From contig CAZDOK010000001.1 of NCBI GenBank assembly GCA_964507025.1, positions 124,001 to 188,000 on the forward strand: a stretch of DNA of 64,000 nt. Reading direction: 5' to 3'. The DNA is from Amarobacter sp964507025 (GTDB lineage Bacteria > Chloroflexota > Dehalococcoidia > Tepidiformales > Tepidiformaceae). A model generated the notes under the pieces. The model did not search any database, was not told the origin of the DNA, and saw only the letters and a program-made list of their open reading frames with translations. This document shows, in pieces, positions 1 through 12,400 of this stretch (position 1 is the stretch's first letter; each line of letters starts with the position of its first letter). The position numbers and the translations under genes were made by a program.

Positions 1-183
1 GACGCTTACCGCGAACTTGTTGAGGCGCTTCCGTGCCCGGTTGTCGCCTCCGGCGGGGTGTCCCGGATCGACCACCTTGTCCACCTGGCCCGGCTGGGCT
101 GCGAAGGTGCCATTGTCGGCAAGTCACTTTACGAGGGTGCATTCACCCTGCCGGCGGCCCTCGCCGCAGTGGCTACACTGTAG
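1..183 (+). CDS. hisA: HisA, C-terminal fragment (cut by window edge)
   Basis: Reading frame 1 is open from the first base to a TAG at 181-183 and gives 60 residues. The segment VVASGGVSRIDHL followed by GAIVGKSLYEG matches the last beta-alpha units of HisA (phosphoribosylformimino-5-aminoimidazole carboxamide ribotide isomerase), including the phosphate-binding glycine loop. The family makes an Amadori-type isomerisation in histidine synthesis, producing the substrate used by HisF. The location directly upstream of hisF and hisI supports the call. The N-terminal three quarters lie outside the window, so the start and the first catalytic Asp cannot be checked. Confidence 0.9.
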   Translation, partial: DAYRELVEALPCPVVASGGVSRIDHLVHLARLGCEGAIVGKSLYEGAFTLPAALAAVATL

Positions 184-232
184 CCACGACGCCGGGATCG
201 ACATTTCGCAGCCGGCGCTCGACAATCGACCC

Positions 233-1015
233 GTGCTGACTCGCCGCATCATCCCCTGCTTCGATGTCGATCGCGGGCGCGTGGTCAAGGGCGTCTCGTT
301 CGTCGAGCTCCGGGATGCCGGGGACCCGGTAGAGCTTGCCCGGCTCTACGAAGCGGAAGGCGCCGACGAGCTGGTCTTCCTCGACATCACCGCTTCGGCC
401 GATGACCGCGCGACGACCTACGACATGGTCGCCGCAACCGCTGACCAGGTGTTCATCCCGTTTACCGTTGGGGGCGGCATCCGCAGCCCCATTGACATGA
501 AGATCATGCTGGAGCTCGGCGCGGAAAAGGTCAGCATCAACACGGCCGCTATCCAGAACCCGGACCTCATCAACGAGGGCGCTTACCGATTCGGGAGCCA
601 GTGCATCGTCGTGGCCATCGATGCGCGCCGTGTTCCCGGCGAGCCCGGCCGCTGGGAGGTATTCACCCACGGGGGCCGCAATCCCACCGGCCTGGACGCG
701 GTTGAATGGGCGACCGAAGCCGTGTCGCGCGGCGCGGGCGAGCTCCTGGTCACGAGCATGGACACCGACGGCCACCAGCAGGGCTACGACAATGCGATGC
801 TCCGGGCAATTAGCGACGCGGTCAGTGTGCCCGTGATCGCCTCCGGGGGAGCGGGAGGGCCGCAGCACATGGCCGACGCGCTCACCATTGGCGGCGCCGA
901 CGCGGTGCTGGCCGCCAGCATCTTCCACTTCGGCACGTACACGATCGCCGCGGTGAAGTCCTATCTGGCCGAGCGCGGGATCCCGATCCGCCCAGTCGAC
1001 CAGCCATCTGATTGA
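233..1015 (+). CDS. hisF: Imidazole glycerol phosphate synthase cyclase subunit HisF
   Basis: HisF is the cyclase half of the HisH/HisF complex: it uses ammonia from HisH to close the imidazole ring, giving imidazole glycerol phosphate and AICAR. The 260-residue protein has the family length. Choosing the GTG at 233 places RRIIPCFDVD at the N-terminus and puts the two catalytic aspartates exactly at positions 11 and 130 (VAIDARR), as in the Thermotoga enzyme; the frame stays open upstream into hisA but that extension has no HisF counterpart. The phosphate-binding segments FTVGGGIR and ASGGAGG are present. It lies 49 bp after hisA and 32 bp before hisI, so the three are probably cotranscribed. 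HisH is not in the window. Confidence 0.96.
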   Translation: MLTRRIIPCFDVDRGRVVKGVSFVELRDAGDPVELARLYEAEGADELVFLDITASADDRATTYDMVAATADQVFIPFTVGGGIRSPIDMKIMLELGAEKVSINTAAIQNPDLINEGAYRFGSQCIVVAIDARRVPGEPGRWEVFTHGGRNPTGLDAVEWATEAVSRGAGELLVTSMDTDGHQQGYDNAMLRAISDAVSVPVIASGGAGGPQHMADALTIGGADAVLAASIFHFGTYTIAAVKSYLAERGIPIRPVDQPSD

Positions 1016-1047
1016 GCCCCGCTCCCGGCGGGTACGAGGGAGACTCC

Positions 1048-1392
1048 ATGTCCGAAGCCAGCGCCCTCTCCTTTGACGCCGACGGCCTGATCCCGGCCGT
1101 GGTCCAGGATGCCGAGACGCGCGAAGTCCTGGTGCTTGCGTGGATGAACAGGGAGTCGATCGCCCATACCTACCAGACTGGCCGCGTCACGTTCTGGAGC
1201 CGCAGCCGCAACGAACTCTGGGAAAAGGGCGCCACCAGCGGCAACGTCCTCCACCTGGATCGCATCTATAAGAACTGCGAGGCCAATTCCCTGCTCGTGC
1301 TGGCCCACCCCACCGGTCCCGCCTGCCACACTGGCAACGCGAGCTGTTACTACCGCGTGCTCGACCCCGCCGTCGATATCCCCGAGGACTGA
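1048..1392 (+). CDS. hisI: Phosphoribosyl-AMP cyclohydrolase HisI
   Basis: This enzyme opens the purine ring of phosphoribosyl-AMP, the third step of histidine synthesis. The product is 114 residues, the length of a stand-alone HisI without a fused HisE. Recognisable blocks are LVLAWMNRESIA, the GRVTFWSRSRNELWEKG segment and the zinc-site motif GPACHTGNASCYYR (Cys93 and Cys100, with Cys78). The ATG at 1048 is preceded by GAGGGAGA. One oddity: the magnesium site, usually DCDxD, reads NCEAN at residues 77-81, so all three Asp ligands are changed. The rest of the protein is intact and it sits in a his operon, so I still call it HisI. Confidence 0.94.
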   Translation: MSEASALSFDADGLIPAVVQDAETREVLVLAWMNRESIAHTYQTGRVTFWSRSRNELWEKGATSGNVLHLDRIYKNCEANSLLVLAHPTGPACHTGNASCYYRVLDPAVDIPED

Positions 1393-1396
1393 AACA

Positions 1397-1882
1397 GTGG
1401 AGCTCTTCCCGGTCGATGGCCCCTGGCCAGGACGCCTCGCGGTCTGCCTGCGGCCGCGGAGCGGCTCCTGGCTTGATGACGACATCGCCGCTCTCCGCCG
1501 TGCCGGCCACGACCTCCTCGTCTCCGCCCTCACCCCCGAGGAGATCGTGAAGCTGGAGCTGGGCCCCGTCCCCGACATTTGCGCCCGCCACGGGGTCGAG
1601 TTCGTGAATGTTCCCGTCGGCAATCTCCAGGTGCCTCATCCTGTGAAGGTCCGCCCCCACCTCGATGCATGGCACGCCCACCTTTCGGCGGGGCGCGGCA
1701 TCGCCGTCCACTGTTGGGCGAGCGTGGGACGTTCGCCGACGCTGGTCGCGGCCATGCTCGCGTACGCTGGCGTGCCAGTCGACGACGCCTGGGAGCGAAT
1801 CGCCGTGGCGCGTGGCCGCGAAGTACCCGATACGCTCGAACAGCGCCGCTGGGTTGAGCAGTTCTTCAAGCCACGGGCATAG
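1397..1882 (+). CDS. Small dual-specificity-type protein tyrosine phosphatase
   Basis: The 161-residue protein carries the cysteine phosphatase signature HCWASVGRS, that is His105-Cys106-X5-Arg112, inside a GIAVHC...R..TLVAAMLAY context typical of dual-specificity phosphatases and related bacterial Cys-phosphatases. In the family Cys106 forms the phosphocysteine intermediate and Arg112 binds phosphate. No signal peptide is visible, so it is probably cytosolic. The GTG start is 4 bp after the hisI stop, with GAGG about 9 bp upstream (inside hisI), so it is almost certainly cotranslated with the his genes. The substrate is unknown: a phosphoprotein or a small phosphate ester are both possible. 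It is not a HisN/HisB histidinol phosphatase by motif. Confidence 0.8.
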   Translation: MELFPVDGPWPGRLAVCLRPRSGSWLDDDIAALRRAGHDLLVSALTPEEIVKLELGPVPDICARHGVEFVNVPVGNLQVPHPVKVRPHLDAWHAHLSAGRGIAVHCWASVGRSPTLVAAMLAYAGVPVDDAWERIAVARGREVPDTLEQRRWVEQFFKPRA

Positions 1883-1885
1883 CAC

Positions 1886-1901
1886 TAGAACAATCGTTCT
1901 A
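1886..1901. promoter_or_regulatory. SOS (LexA) box in the uvrA promoter
   Basis: The sequence TAGAACAATCGTTCTA is a perfect 6+6 inverted repeat with a 4-base centre and contains GAAC-N4-GTTC, the LexA operator core of Firmicutes and Actinobacteria. It starts 3 bases after the phosphatase stop. A possible -10 (TATGCT, 1909-1914) lies 17 bp after its left arm, so the operator would cover the -35 region and repress uvrA when LexA is bound. UvrA is a classic SOS gene. No lexA gene is in the window. Confidence 0.75.
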
Positions 1902-1991
1902 TGGCTGCTATGCTCGCAGCCGCTGCCGGCGAACCCCGCTACACTCAGATTTCCGTCTCACCGGCAATCGACTTTCGGAAACGGTCACGCC

Positions 1992-5255
<3,264 letters not shown>

Positions 5256-5268
5256 CCCGTCTCTGGCA

Positions 5269-6171
5269 TCAGCCGCACCACGCGATGAGGGCGCTGTTGA
5301 GAGCGTGCGCCGCCTCCCACTGGACGAAGTGCCCACAGTCCCGCAGCAGGAACGGCCCGACGTGGTTCGGGAAGACGGCCGCCGCCATCCGGTCGAAGTC
5401 CGGGTAAAGGACGTGATCGCTCGGTCCGAAGAGAATCATCGTGGGCGTTGGGTTCGGCGCGGCCATCGCCGATGGCCCGGCGCGCGCTGCTTCGTTGAAG
5501 GTGCTTTCGTACGCTCCGAAGCTCGCGCGCAGCTTCGCCCCGTCCGCGAACGGCTCGGTCATGAAATCCACCGCTATCGGATCGAATGCCCCGGGGTGTG
5601 CCCAGAACCGGGACGTGTAGAACGTTGCGATATAGCGCCGTCGTTCTCCCGGCGTCGCAAGCTCGGCAGCCAGAGCGTCCGGCTCCCTGCCCTGCCGCGC
5701 GAAGTAGTCGGAAGCTTCCCGCGGAGGCCGTGTCCGCATCCCGGCCATCTTCTCCGCGTCGTACGGGAGCGGGGAGTTGAAGAGCACGATCCGGTCAACG
5801 AACCCGGGGTACCGGAGCGACAGGTCCTGGATCACGGGCCCGCCGAGGTCGCCCGCCGCCGCGATGATCCGCTCGTGCCCCAGGTGGTCGTGGACCAGTG
5901 CGTAAAGGTCCCGGGAGTGAGAAGCGACGTCATGGAATCCGTCTGCCCCGAGCTCCGAGTCCCCAAATCCCCGAAGGTCCGGCGCGATGACCTCGAACCC
6001 GGCAGCGGCGAGCACGTCGATGTTCCTCCACCAGATACGCTTCGTCTCTGGCCAGCCGTGGACCAGGAGCAGGGGGCTACCGCCAGTGCCCTCTCGCACG
6101 TAGGCCTGCCGGAATCCACGCGGTGCCGCGTGCTCGACGTGGTAACGGTCCGGGCTCAGGTCCTCAGCCAT
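5269..6171 (-). CDS. Alpha/beta hydrolase, epoxide hydrolase/haloalkane dehalogenase-like
   Basis: The 300-residue protein has the alpha/beta-hydrolase layout: oxyanion segment LLVHGWPETKRIWW (residues 35-48), the DLRGFGDSE loop (65-73), a nucleophile elbow AAGDLGGP in which Asp108 replaces serine, and the C-terminal catalytic histidine in DCGHFVQWEAA. An Asp nucleophile points to the epoxide hydrolase/haloacetate dehalogenase branch, which forms an ester intermediate and hydrolyses it. The usual residue before Asp is His (GHDxGG); here it is Gly. Its ATG is 5 bp after the stop of the AcuI-like gene, so the two form one operon. Substrate unknown; no signal peptide, so cytosolic. Confidence 0.85.
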   Translation of the reverse strand: MAEDLSPDRYHVEHAAPRGFRQAYVREGTGGSPLLLVHGWPETKRIWWRNIDVLAAAGFEVIAPDLRGFGDSELGADGFHDVASHSRDLYALVHDHLGHERIIAAAGDLGGPVIQDLSLRYPGFVDRIVLFNSPLPYDAEKMAGMRTRPPREASDYFARQGREPDALAAELATPGERRRYIATFYTSRFWAHPGAFDPIAVDFMTEPFADGAKLRASFGAYESTFNEAARAGPSAMAAPNPTPTMILFGPSDHVLYPDFDRMAAAVFPNHVGPFLLRDCGHFVQWEAAHALNSALIAWCG

Positions 6172-6176
6172 ACCGG

Positions 6177-7166
6177 TCAGCTCAGCCTCACCAGCGTCCT
6201 CCCGCGGACTCTCCCGGCGAGGATTTCGGCACAGACGGCCCGCACTCCGTCGAGGTCGGTCTCGACAGCGATGGACTCCATCAGGCCCCGTGGCCTCAGG
6301 TCCGTGGCCAACCGGTTCCAGATGTCGACCCGCTTCGTCATGGGACAGAACACCGAGTCGATGCCGAGCAGGCTCACGCCGCGCAGGATGAACGGGTAGA
6401 CAGTCGTGTTCAGGATGCCGCCGCCCGTGAGCCCGTTGAGCGCGATGGCGCCGCCGTACTTCATGGTCCGGATCAGGTAGGCCGTGGTCGCGCCTCCAAC
6501 CGGGTCCACCGCACCGGCCCACCGTTCGCTCTCCATGGGGCGGTTGGTCTCGGCGCTTACGTCTTCGCGCGAGAGGATCTCGGGGGCGCCGAGTTCGCGC
6601 AGGAACGCGTGCTCGCTCGTCTTGCCGGTGCTCGCCGCCACCGTATAGCCGAGTTGCGCGAGCATGCTGACGGCAGTGCTGCCTACCCCGCCCGTCGACC
6701 CGGTCACGATAACCGGGCCGTGGTCCTTCCGCAGGCCGTGGTGTTCCAGCGCCATCACCGACATCGCCGCCGTCATCCCGGCAGTACCGAGGGCCATCGC
6801 TTCCTTCGTCGTCATGCCCCGGGGCAGGGGCATCACCCAGTCCGCGGGCACCCGGGCCATTTCGGCGAACCCTCCCGGGTGTGCCACACCCACGTCGTAC
6901 CCCGTGACGACCACTCCGTCGCCGGGAGAGAACCGCGAAGCTTTCGACTCGAGCACCGTACCGGCGAGGTCGACACCGGGCACCATCGGGTAGCTGCGAA
7001 CGACTCGCCCGGCCGGAGTAAGTGCCAGCCCGTCCTTGTAATTGACGGAGCTCCACTCGACCTTGATGGTGACCTCGCCGGGTGGAAGGTCGCTCTCGGT
7101 GAGGTCGCGGACAGCGACGGAGAACTCCTCGCCCTGCTTGTCGACAACGATGGCGCGGTAACCCAT
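6177..7166 (-). CDS. acuI: Zinc-free quinone oxidoreductase/acrylyl-CoA reductase (YhdH/AcuI family)
   Basis: The 329-residue protein follows the YhdH/AcuI pattern through its length: VEWSSVNYKDGLAL near the N-terminus, PMVPGVDLAGTV, the NADPH-binding motif VTGSTGGVGSTA, WAGAVDPVGG and FILRGVSLLGIDSV, ending AGRVRGRTLV. Characterised members reduce acrylyl-CoA to propionyl-CoA with NADPH, detoxifying a reactive CoA ester. The ATG at 7164-7166 (minus) is chosen because it gives the family N-terminus (MGYRAIVVDK) and has TGGAG about 6 bases upstream. The gene is divergent from the permease at 7216 and is followed within 5 bp by a hydrolase. Physiological substrate in this organism is inferred only. 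Confidence 0.88.
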   Translation of the reverse strand: MGYRAIVVDKQGEEFSVAVRDLTESDLPPGEVTIKVEWSSVNYKDGLALTPAGRVVRSYPMVPGVDLAGTVLESKASRFSPGDGVVVTGYDVGVAHPGGFAEMARVPADWVMPLPRGMTTKEAMALGTAGMTAAMSVMALEHHGLRKDHGPVIVTGSTGGVGSTAVSMLAQLGYTVAASTGKTSEHAFLRELGAPEILSREDVSAETNRPMESERWAGAVDPVGGATTAYLIRTMKYGGAIALNGLTGGGILNTTVYPFILRGVSLLGIDSVFCPMTKRVDIWNRLATDLRPRGLMESIAVETDLDGVRAVCAEILAGRVRGRTLVRLS

Positions 7167-7215
7167 GGGTACTCCAGAGAGTGGTGTCTCCGGAGGTTGG
7201 GGCCACGGGGGAGAA

Positions 7216-8517
7216 ATGGCAACCCGGGGAACGCATGGCGCGTACGGGTGGCGGCACAACAATGCCCCTGTGCAGACCGCCGCCCTCGCAATCGTCTTCC
7301 TCGGGACGGTCGCGGCGCTCTACTTGCGGCCATTCGGTGCGCGCGACTGGCACGTTGCCCTTGCGGGGGCGGTGGCGGCATGGGCGATCGGCCCACTCGG
7401 CTTCGCGGACGGACTTGAGACTATCGGCGATTCGGCGAACATCGTTGCGTTCTTCCTCGGGCTGATGCTTCTGGCGGCCGGGGCCGAGAGCGCCGGTCTC
7501 TATGCACGGGCGGCGCTCCTGCTGCGCGCCCGTTCCACCGTCCGTGGGCGAATCGCCACGGTCCTCGCACTCGGGACGCTAATAACGGTCGTTCTCTCCA
7601 ACGATGCCACGCCGCTGGTCCTGACTCCCGCTATCTTCGCCGCCGGCGTCGCTTACTCCCGCGCAACCACCGGCTCGGCGCTTGCCGCAACGTTCACGGC
7701 CGACGGGGCGAGCCTGCTCCTGCCGGTCAGCAATCCGGTGAACCTGCTCTTCTACGAGCGTTTCGAGATGGGGTTTGGCGGCTATATGCAGGCCATCACG
7801 CCAGCAGCTGTGGCGGGCGTCGCCGCGATGGCGTTTGTCACCTGGAGGCGCGCTCCGCCAGCTGTCGTCTCTCCCGAGGACGAGGCTCCCCCTGTCCGGC
7901 TGGCTGCCCGAAAGACGGTTGCACCGGCGATCGGCGTGGTCTTCGCGCTGGCCATCGCCTACGTCTGGGCGGGCCTGGTTGAGGTGCCGCTTGGGCTGGT
8001 AACACTGGGCGGCGGCGCGGCGCTCTACATTGCGGCGCGCCTCGGCGGCCCCGTCGAAGTCGCGGCATACCGCAAGCACATCGCGCCCGGCATCCTCGTC
8101 TTCGTCGCGAGCCTGTTGCTGCTCGTCGAGAACGTGGTTGCCGCCGGCGTGCTCGACCGCCTTGGGGATGCCTTGATGGCGCTGGAGGCGCGTCCCGCCC
8201 TGGTGACGGTCCTGGGAGCGGCACTCATCGCGACCATCCTGGCGAACCTGATGAACAACTGGCCCGCCGCGCTCGTCCTGGCGGCAACCATCGGGGCTGC
8301 GCCAGGCGAACACGATGCGCTCGTGGCGGGCGCGCTCATCGGCTCGACGATCGGCGCCAACTTCACGATGGTAGGTTCGCTGAGCACCGTGTTCTGGCTG
8401 AGCCTTGCCCGCCAGTACGGTGCGAGCTACACCGCTGGCGCCTACGCGCGCTTTGCCTTTGCCCCGACCCTCGCGGCGATGGCCGCGGCGTGCGCGCTCG
8501 CAGCCGTCCTGACGTAA
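7216..8517 (+). CDS. ArsB/NhaD-type (ion transporter superfamily) membrane permease
   Basis: The protein has about ten to twelve hydrophobic segments and the paired re-entrant motifs of the ArsB/CitMHS ion-transporter superfamily: SNDATPLVLTPAI in the first half with SNPVNLLFYE after it, and ANLMNNWPAALVLAA followed by GSTIGANFTMVGS in the second half. Family members export arsenite or exchange Na+/H+ or dicarboxylates. No arsR, arsC or arsA is adjacent, so arsenite export is not supported by context. The start is uncertain: ATG at 7216 has GGGGGAG just before it, and GTG at 7270 would begin directly at the first membrane helix. It ends 4 bp from the convergent reductase gene. Confidence 0.8.
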   Translation: MATRGTHGAYGWRHNNAPVQTAALAIVFLGTVAALYLRPFGARDWHVALAGAVAAWAIGPLGFADGLETIGDSANIVAFFLGLMLLAAGAESAGLYARAALLLRARSTVRGRIATVLALGTLITVVLSNDATPLVLTPAIFAAGVAYSRATTGSALAATFTADGASLLLPVSNPVNLLFYERFEMGFGGYMQAITPAAVAGVAAMAFVTWRRAPPAVVSPEDEAPPVRLAARKTVAPAIGVVFALAIAYVWAGLVEVPLGLVTLGGGAALYIAARLGGPVEVAAYRKHIAPGILVFVASLLLLVENVVAAGVLDRLGDALMALEARPALVTVLGAALIATILANLMNNWPAALVLAATIGAAPGEHDALVAGALIGSTIGANFTMVGSLSTVFWLSLARQYGASYTAGAYARFAFAPTLAAMAAACALAAVLT

Positions 8518-8521
8518 ACGG

Positions 8522-9253
8522 CTATCGCCTGACCCGGTAGCGGCAGTAGACCTCGCTGGTTTCGGGGTTCGCGATGGCGGAGACCAGGTCAAGCTGTGTG
8601 AGGGTGGCGCGCGTGAACGCGGCCTCTCCCTCCACCGGCGTGAGCGTCTCCCGCCCGCCGACGACCACCGGCCCGATGGTCACGAAGTACTCGTCGACGA
8701 ACCCGAGCCGGAACATCTGTGCGTTGAGCGTCGGCCCACCCTCGCAGAGCAGGACGCCGGCATGGAGCCGCTGGCGCATGTGTTCCAGCATCGCTGCGAT
8801 GTCACCTTCCCGGGGGAGCAGCACCACGTGCCGCCCGGTCGCCTCGATGTCCTCGCAACGCTCCGGTGGAGCTCCATGGCCGAGATAGACCACCGCCTCG
8901 AAATCGCTCGCGGTGAAAAACAGCCGGTCAAGCGGCAGATCGCCGGAGGCCGAGATGGTGGCTGCAATCGGCAGGCGTGGCTTCCCGCGCCGCGCGCGCA
9001 GCTCCTCCAGGGCGGGGTCGCCAAGCCGCGACGATGACCCCGATGCCCGCAGCGTTCCCGCTCCGTTGAGGACCACGTCGGCATTGACCCGCAACTCGCG
9101 CATCAGCCGCTGATCCACCTTCGAACCGATGCCCTGCTCCGTCCCTTCGACCACGACCTTGCCATCGGCCGACATCACCATGTTGAGCAGCACATAGGGG
9201 CGATCCGGCGGGGGCGCTGGCAGGTCAAGCGAGGTGTAGTCCGGCTTCGTCAC
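8522..9253 (-). CDS. RibD C-terminal domain reductase (dihydrofolate-reductase-like fold)
   Basis: The 243-residue protein has the RibD_C pattern: RPYVLLNMVMSADGKV near residue 18-33, GIGSKVDQRLMRELRVNADVVLNG, the cofactor loop LLCEGGPTLNAQM and the ending VVVGGRETLTPV. RibD_C proteins bind NADPH and reduce either the riboflavin precursor 5-amino-6-ribosylaminouracil phosphate or related pyrimidine/pterin compounds. The deaminase half of RibD is absent, and no other rib gene is nearby, so a riboflavin role is possible but not shown. The start is GTG at 9253 with GGAG six bases upstream. It is divergent from the large secreted protein. Confidence 0.82.
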   Translation of the reverse strand: MTKPDYTSLDLPAPPPDRPYVLLNMVMSADGKVVVEGTEQGIGSKVDQRLMRELRVNADVVLNGAGTLRASGSSSRLGDPALEELRARRGKPRLPIAATISASGDLPLDRLFFTASDFEAVVYLGHGAPPERCEDIEATGRHVVLLPREGDIAAMLEHMRQRLHAGVLLCEGGPTLNAQMFRLGFVDEYFVTIGPVVVGGRETLTPVEGEAAFTRATLTQLDLVSAIANPETSEVYCRYRVRR

Positions 9254-9420
9254 GCTGGCTCCATCTTACGTTGTCGAGTTTCTGTCGTGTTTGCCACGTG
9301 GGCTTGCAATGGAGGGTACGGCCACGTAGATTCCCGCCGCGGCCCGCGCCGTGCCCAGGAGCGCGCATCCGCTGAAGTGGGCGCCCAGGCCGGCAGGTCG
9401 AGCGGGCGCCGGAGGTTAGA

Positions 9421-12400
9421 GTGCGGACGACGGTGAAGTTGGGACTGATGGTCCTGCTGTTGTTGACCGGAGCGGCAGGGAGCCCTGGCGGCGAATTGTT
9501 CCGAACTCCGCCAGCGAGGGCTGCTATCGCCACGTCCGACCCTTCCGCCGCCCAGTGCACTAATTCGTCGGCCACCGATAACGACCATGGCGCCACCACT
9601 GGATGGTCTTGTACGAAGGGGGCCACTGCGGAGCAGCTCTCTGATCTGGGGAGCGGCAACAACTCCTCCAATGGCCGAGTGAACTTGGAGGCTGACGACA
9701 CAGAGGGCGGGGGCAAGGACTACCTCAAGGTAACGTTCCCCGTCCCCGATTACGGGGGGCCGTTCCGGCATGCTGCGATAAGGGTCTGGTCCAGCGCATC
9801 AGATGATACCGGCCTGCTCATGCTTGGACCCGACACCTCCTCACACTGGAACCGGTACGGCTCAGCAGCGCCAGGGGAGGCAGTCGCGTACAGCAACGGA
9901 GACCTTGACAACGCAGTCATCCCGCTGTCCGGGTTGTCGCTGACCGTCCGCCTCCGCATGAGCTGCCCGGGGAGCTCTGACTGCGGTGCCCTGGTAGATA
10001 AGGTCGAACTGGTCATCACCTACGGATACGACGACCCTCCCCCACCTCCACCGCTCCCCGACGTGACCAAGACAGCGGCCGACCTCGACCCCTCCACACC
10101 TGGCCCCCAGTCTATCGACGCCACACGCGCCTTCTGGGACATCACCATCGACAACACCGCGACGGGCGCGGTCGCGCGGCAGGGCCTCGTTGTCTCCGAT
10201 GGACACACCGATGCCATCCTCGAGTCCACGACCCCGGCCGGAGCCTGCGGCTCCGAGCCTTCCCAGGGTTCCACATGGACCTGCGACGTCCCGGCCGCTG
10301 CCACCACCGTGCTGCGGATATCGCGCCCCCGCTCGGCGGTCGCGAACGCGTGCACGGGCGGTCCGCTCACCAATTTCGTGTCCTCGGCAACGCTGGTCGA
10401 CGGCACGCCACTCTCCATTCAGCCAGGAGCAGCGGCCAGTCCGATCGCTATTACGATCCCGCCCGACGCCTCGGCCTGCCCGCTCCCGGCGGTCCGGCTC
10501 GTCGCGCACGACCCGCCGGTGGCGAATGGCTCCGCCTACTGGGACATTGCCATCGAGCAGCCAGCCGGCGGGATCGCCCGCAGCGTTTCTCTCATCCCGG
10601 CGACCGCGGTGGAGATCGCAGATGAGGCGCCGCCCGGCTCGTGCGCGTTCGAACAGGACGCGTTGCTTTGCGATGTTCCCGCGGAGGGCAGCGTGGCGGT
10701 CACGGTCCGGCGTGCGCTCTCAGCGGAGAACCTCGATAGCGGAACGCTCTGCACCGGCGGGACCATCTCACTAAACCTTGACGCTGCCTCCCTTGCAGAT
10801 GGCACCCCCCTGGCCATCGCGGCGGGCGGGCCATCGACTTCTGTGGCTTACGCCGTTCAGGACACGAGCGCCTGCGACCCCGTCGCCGTCGCGAAGTCGC
10901 TGCTCCCGGCCGGCGCGGCGACTGTTGACGACCCGGACCAGGTCGCCTGGGTGCTTTCACTCAGCAACCCGGCGACAGGGTTGGATGCAGCCACGATCGT
11001 GCTCCGCGACACCGATGCCGAGGTTGTTTCTGGGCCGGCATACTCCAGCGGAGGCGGGTATTGCGACGGCGACGTCACTTCGGACGCTGGCGCTTCCTGC
11101 ACGCTGCCTGCGGGTGCCTCGGTCGAGTGGACGGTGCGTCCCACGCCTGCCGTGGAGCAGGAATGTGCCGCCCGCACGTTCGAGAACGTTGCCGAGCACC
11201 GATCCGGCGCGGACGCAGTCTGGGTCGACCTGCCAGGACCCGACATTGTGCTCGCGGGCAACCCTGCGCTGTGCACGCGCGTCGTGGAGGTGTGTCTCGT
11301 GGTCGACGACAACCTCGACGGTATCGCGGAACCGGACGGCGGCCAATTCCGCTTCGGTAACAGCGGCAACGACACCACGCTGACGCTCGAAGCCACCGAA
11401 GGGGCGGCGTCCTGCGGCGACCTGGTTGTCCCGGCCACGACCGTGTCGATCTTCCAGTTCGGCGCTGAGGCGGGTGACCGGCCAGGGTCCAATGGGCTCG
11501 CGGGCGGTTGGAGCGGCGATGCGCCGGGCTATCCGCGTGGCTTCGCAGGGGAGTCGTCCTGCGATGTGGCCGGCGCCGCCGAAGCGGTATCGGTTGACGC
11601 GACGGTGGTACAGGTAACGTTCTGCAACCGCCCGGCCCCCAGGACTCGGCCGGTCGTGGTCGCGCATCACTACTTCCCGGCCGAACTGCCTGTCACCCGG
11701 CCGACCATCGCCTTTTCGGCGCCGGACATTCTGCCATCCTGCACGGCGGCCGATGCCAGCAATGGTGCGTTCTCCACGTGGACCTGTCTCGTGCCAACCG
11801 AGTGGGGTGGTGAGGTCGACGTACTGGTGCCCACCGGCCGGGTTGCCGGCGCCTGTCCGGTGGGACTCGAACCCGTGGCAGACTATCGCTCGTGCAGCCA
11901 CCGGTACGCCTCACTCGCGGTGCGGGCAACGTTCGTCGAGCACGGCGTGCCCCTTGCCGATGCCGACATCCCGGCGGTCGCGGTCGATGGGGCGTCCATC
12001 GCTCCTGCCTCCGTCCAGGCGAGCATCGACTGGGGCTCTTTGCCGGTCGATCCGCTGTCTGTCCACTCCGTTGGCATTCGCTTCGATGCCGATCGGTGGC
12101 GTCTGTCGGGTACGCCCATGCTTGCCGGCGAAGAGTGCGGATGGGGCACACCACCGGCCACCGGGGCGGCTGACGTGCTGGTGAATCTGTCGGCGGGTGG
12201 CAATTGCACGGTGACGTTCGCGCTCGAACGTCTGGTGGCGAACGTGACGGTCCACCAGCTGTACCTGGGTGCGCCGGGTGACCCGCCTGCAATCTCGGTC
12301 GCGATTGACGATGTCCCCGACGCTGGCCCCTGGGCCGAGTCCGGGAGTCCTGTGGACACTTGGCACAAGGCGGTGGGCATTGCCACCGGAGGCTCCACGG

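Noticed and set aside
17..232. N-terminal extension of HisF
   Set aside because: The frame is open into hisA, but using GTG 233 puts catalytic Asp residues at 11 and 130 and gives the normal family start.
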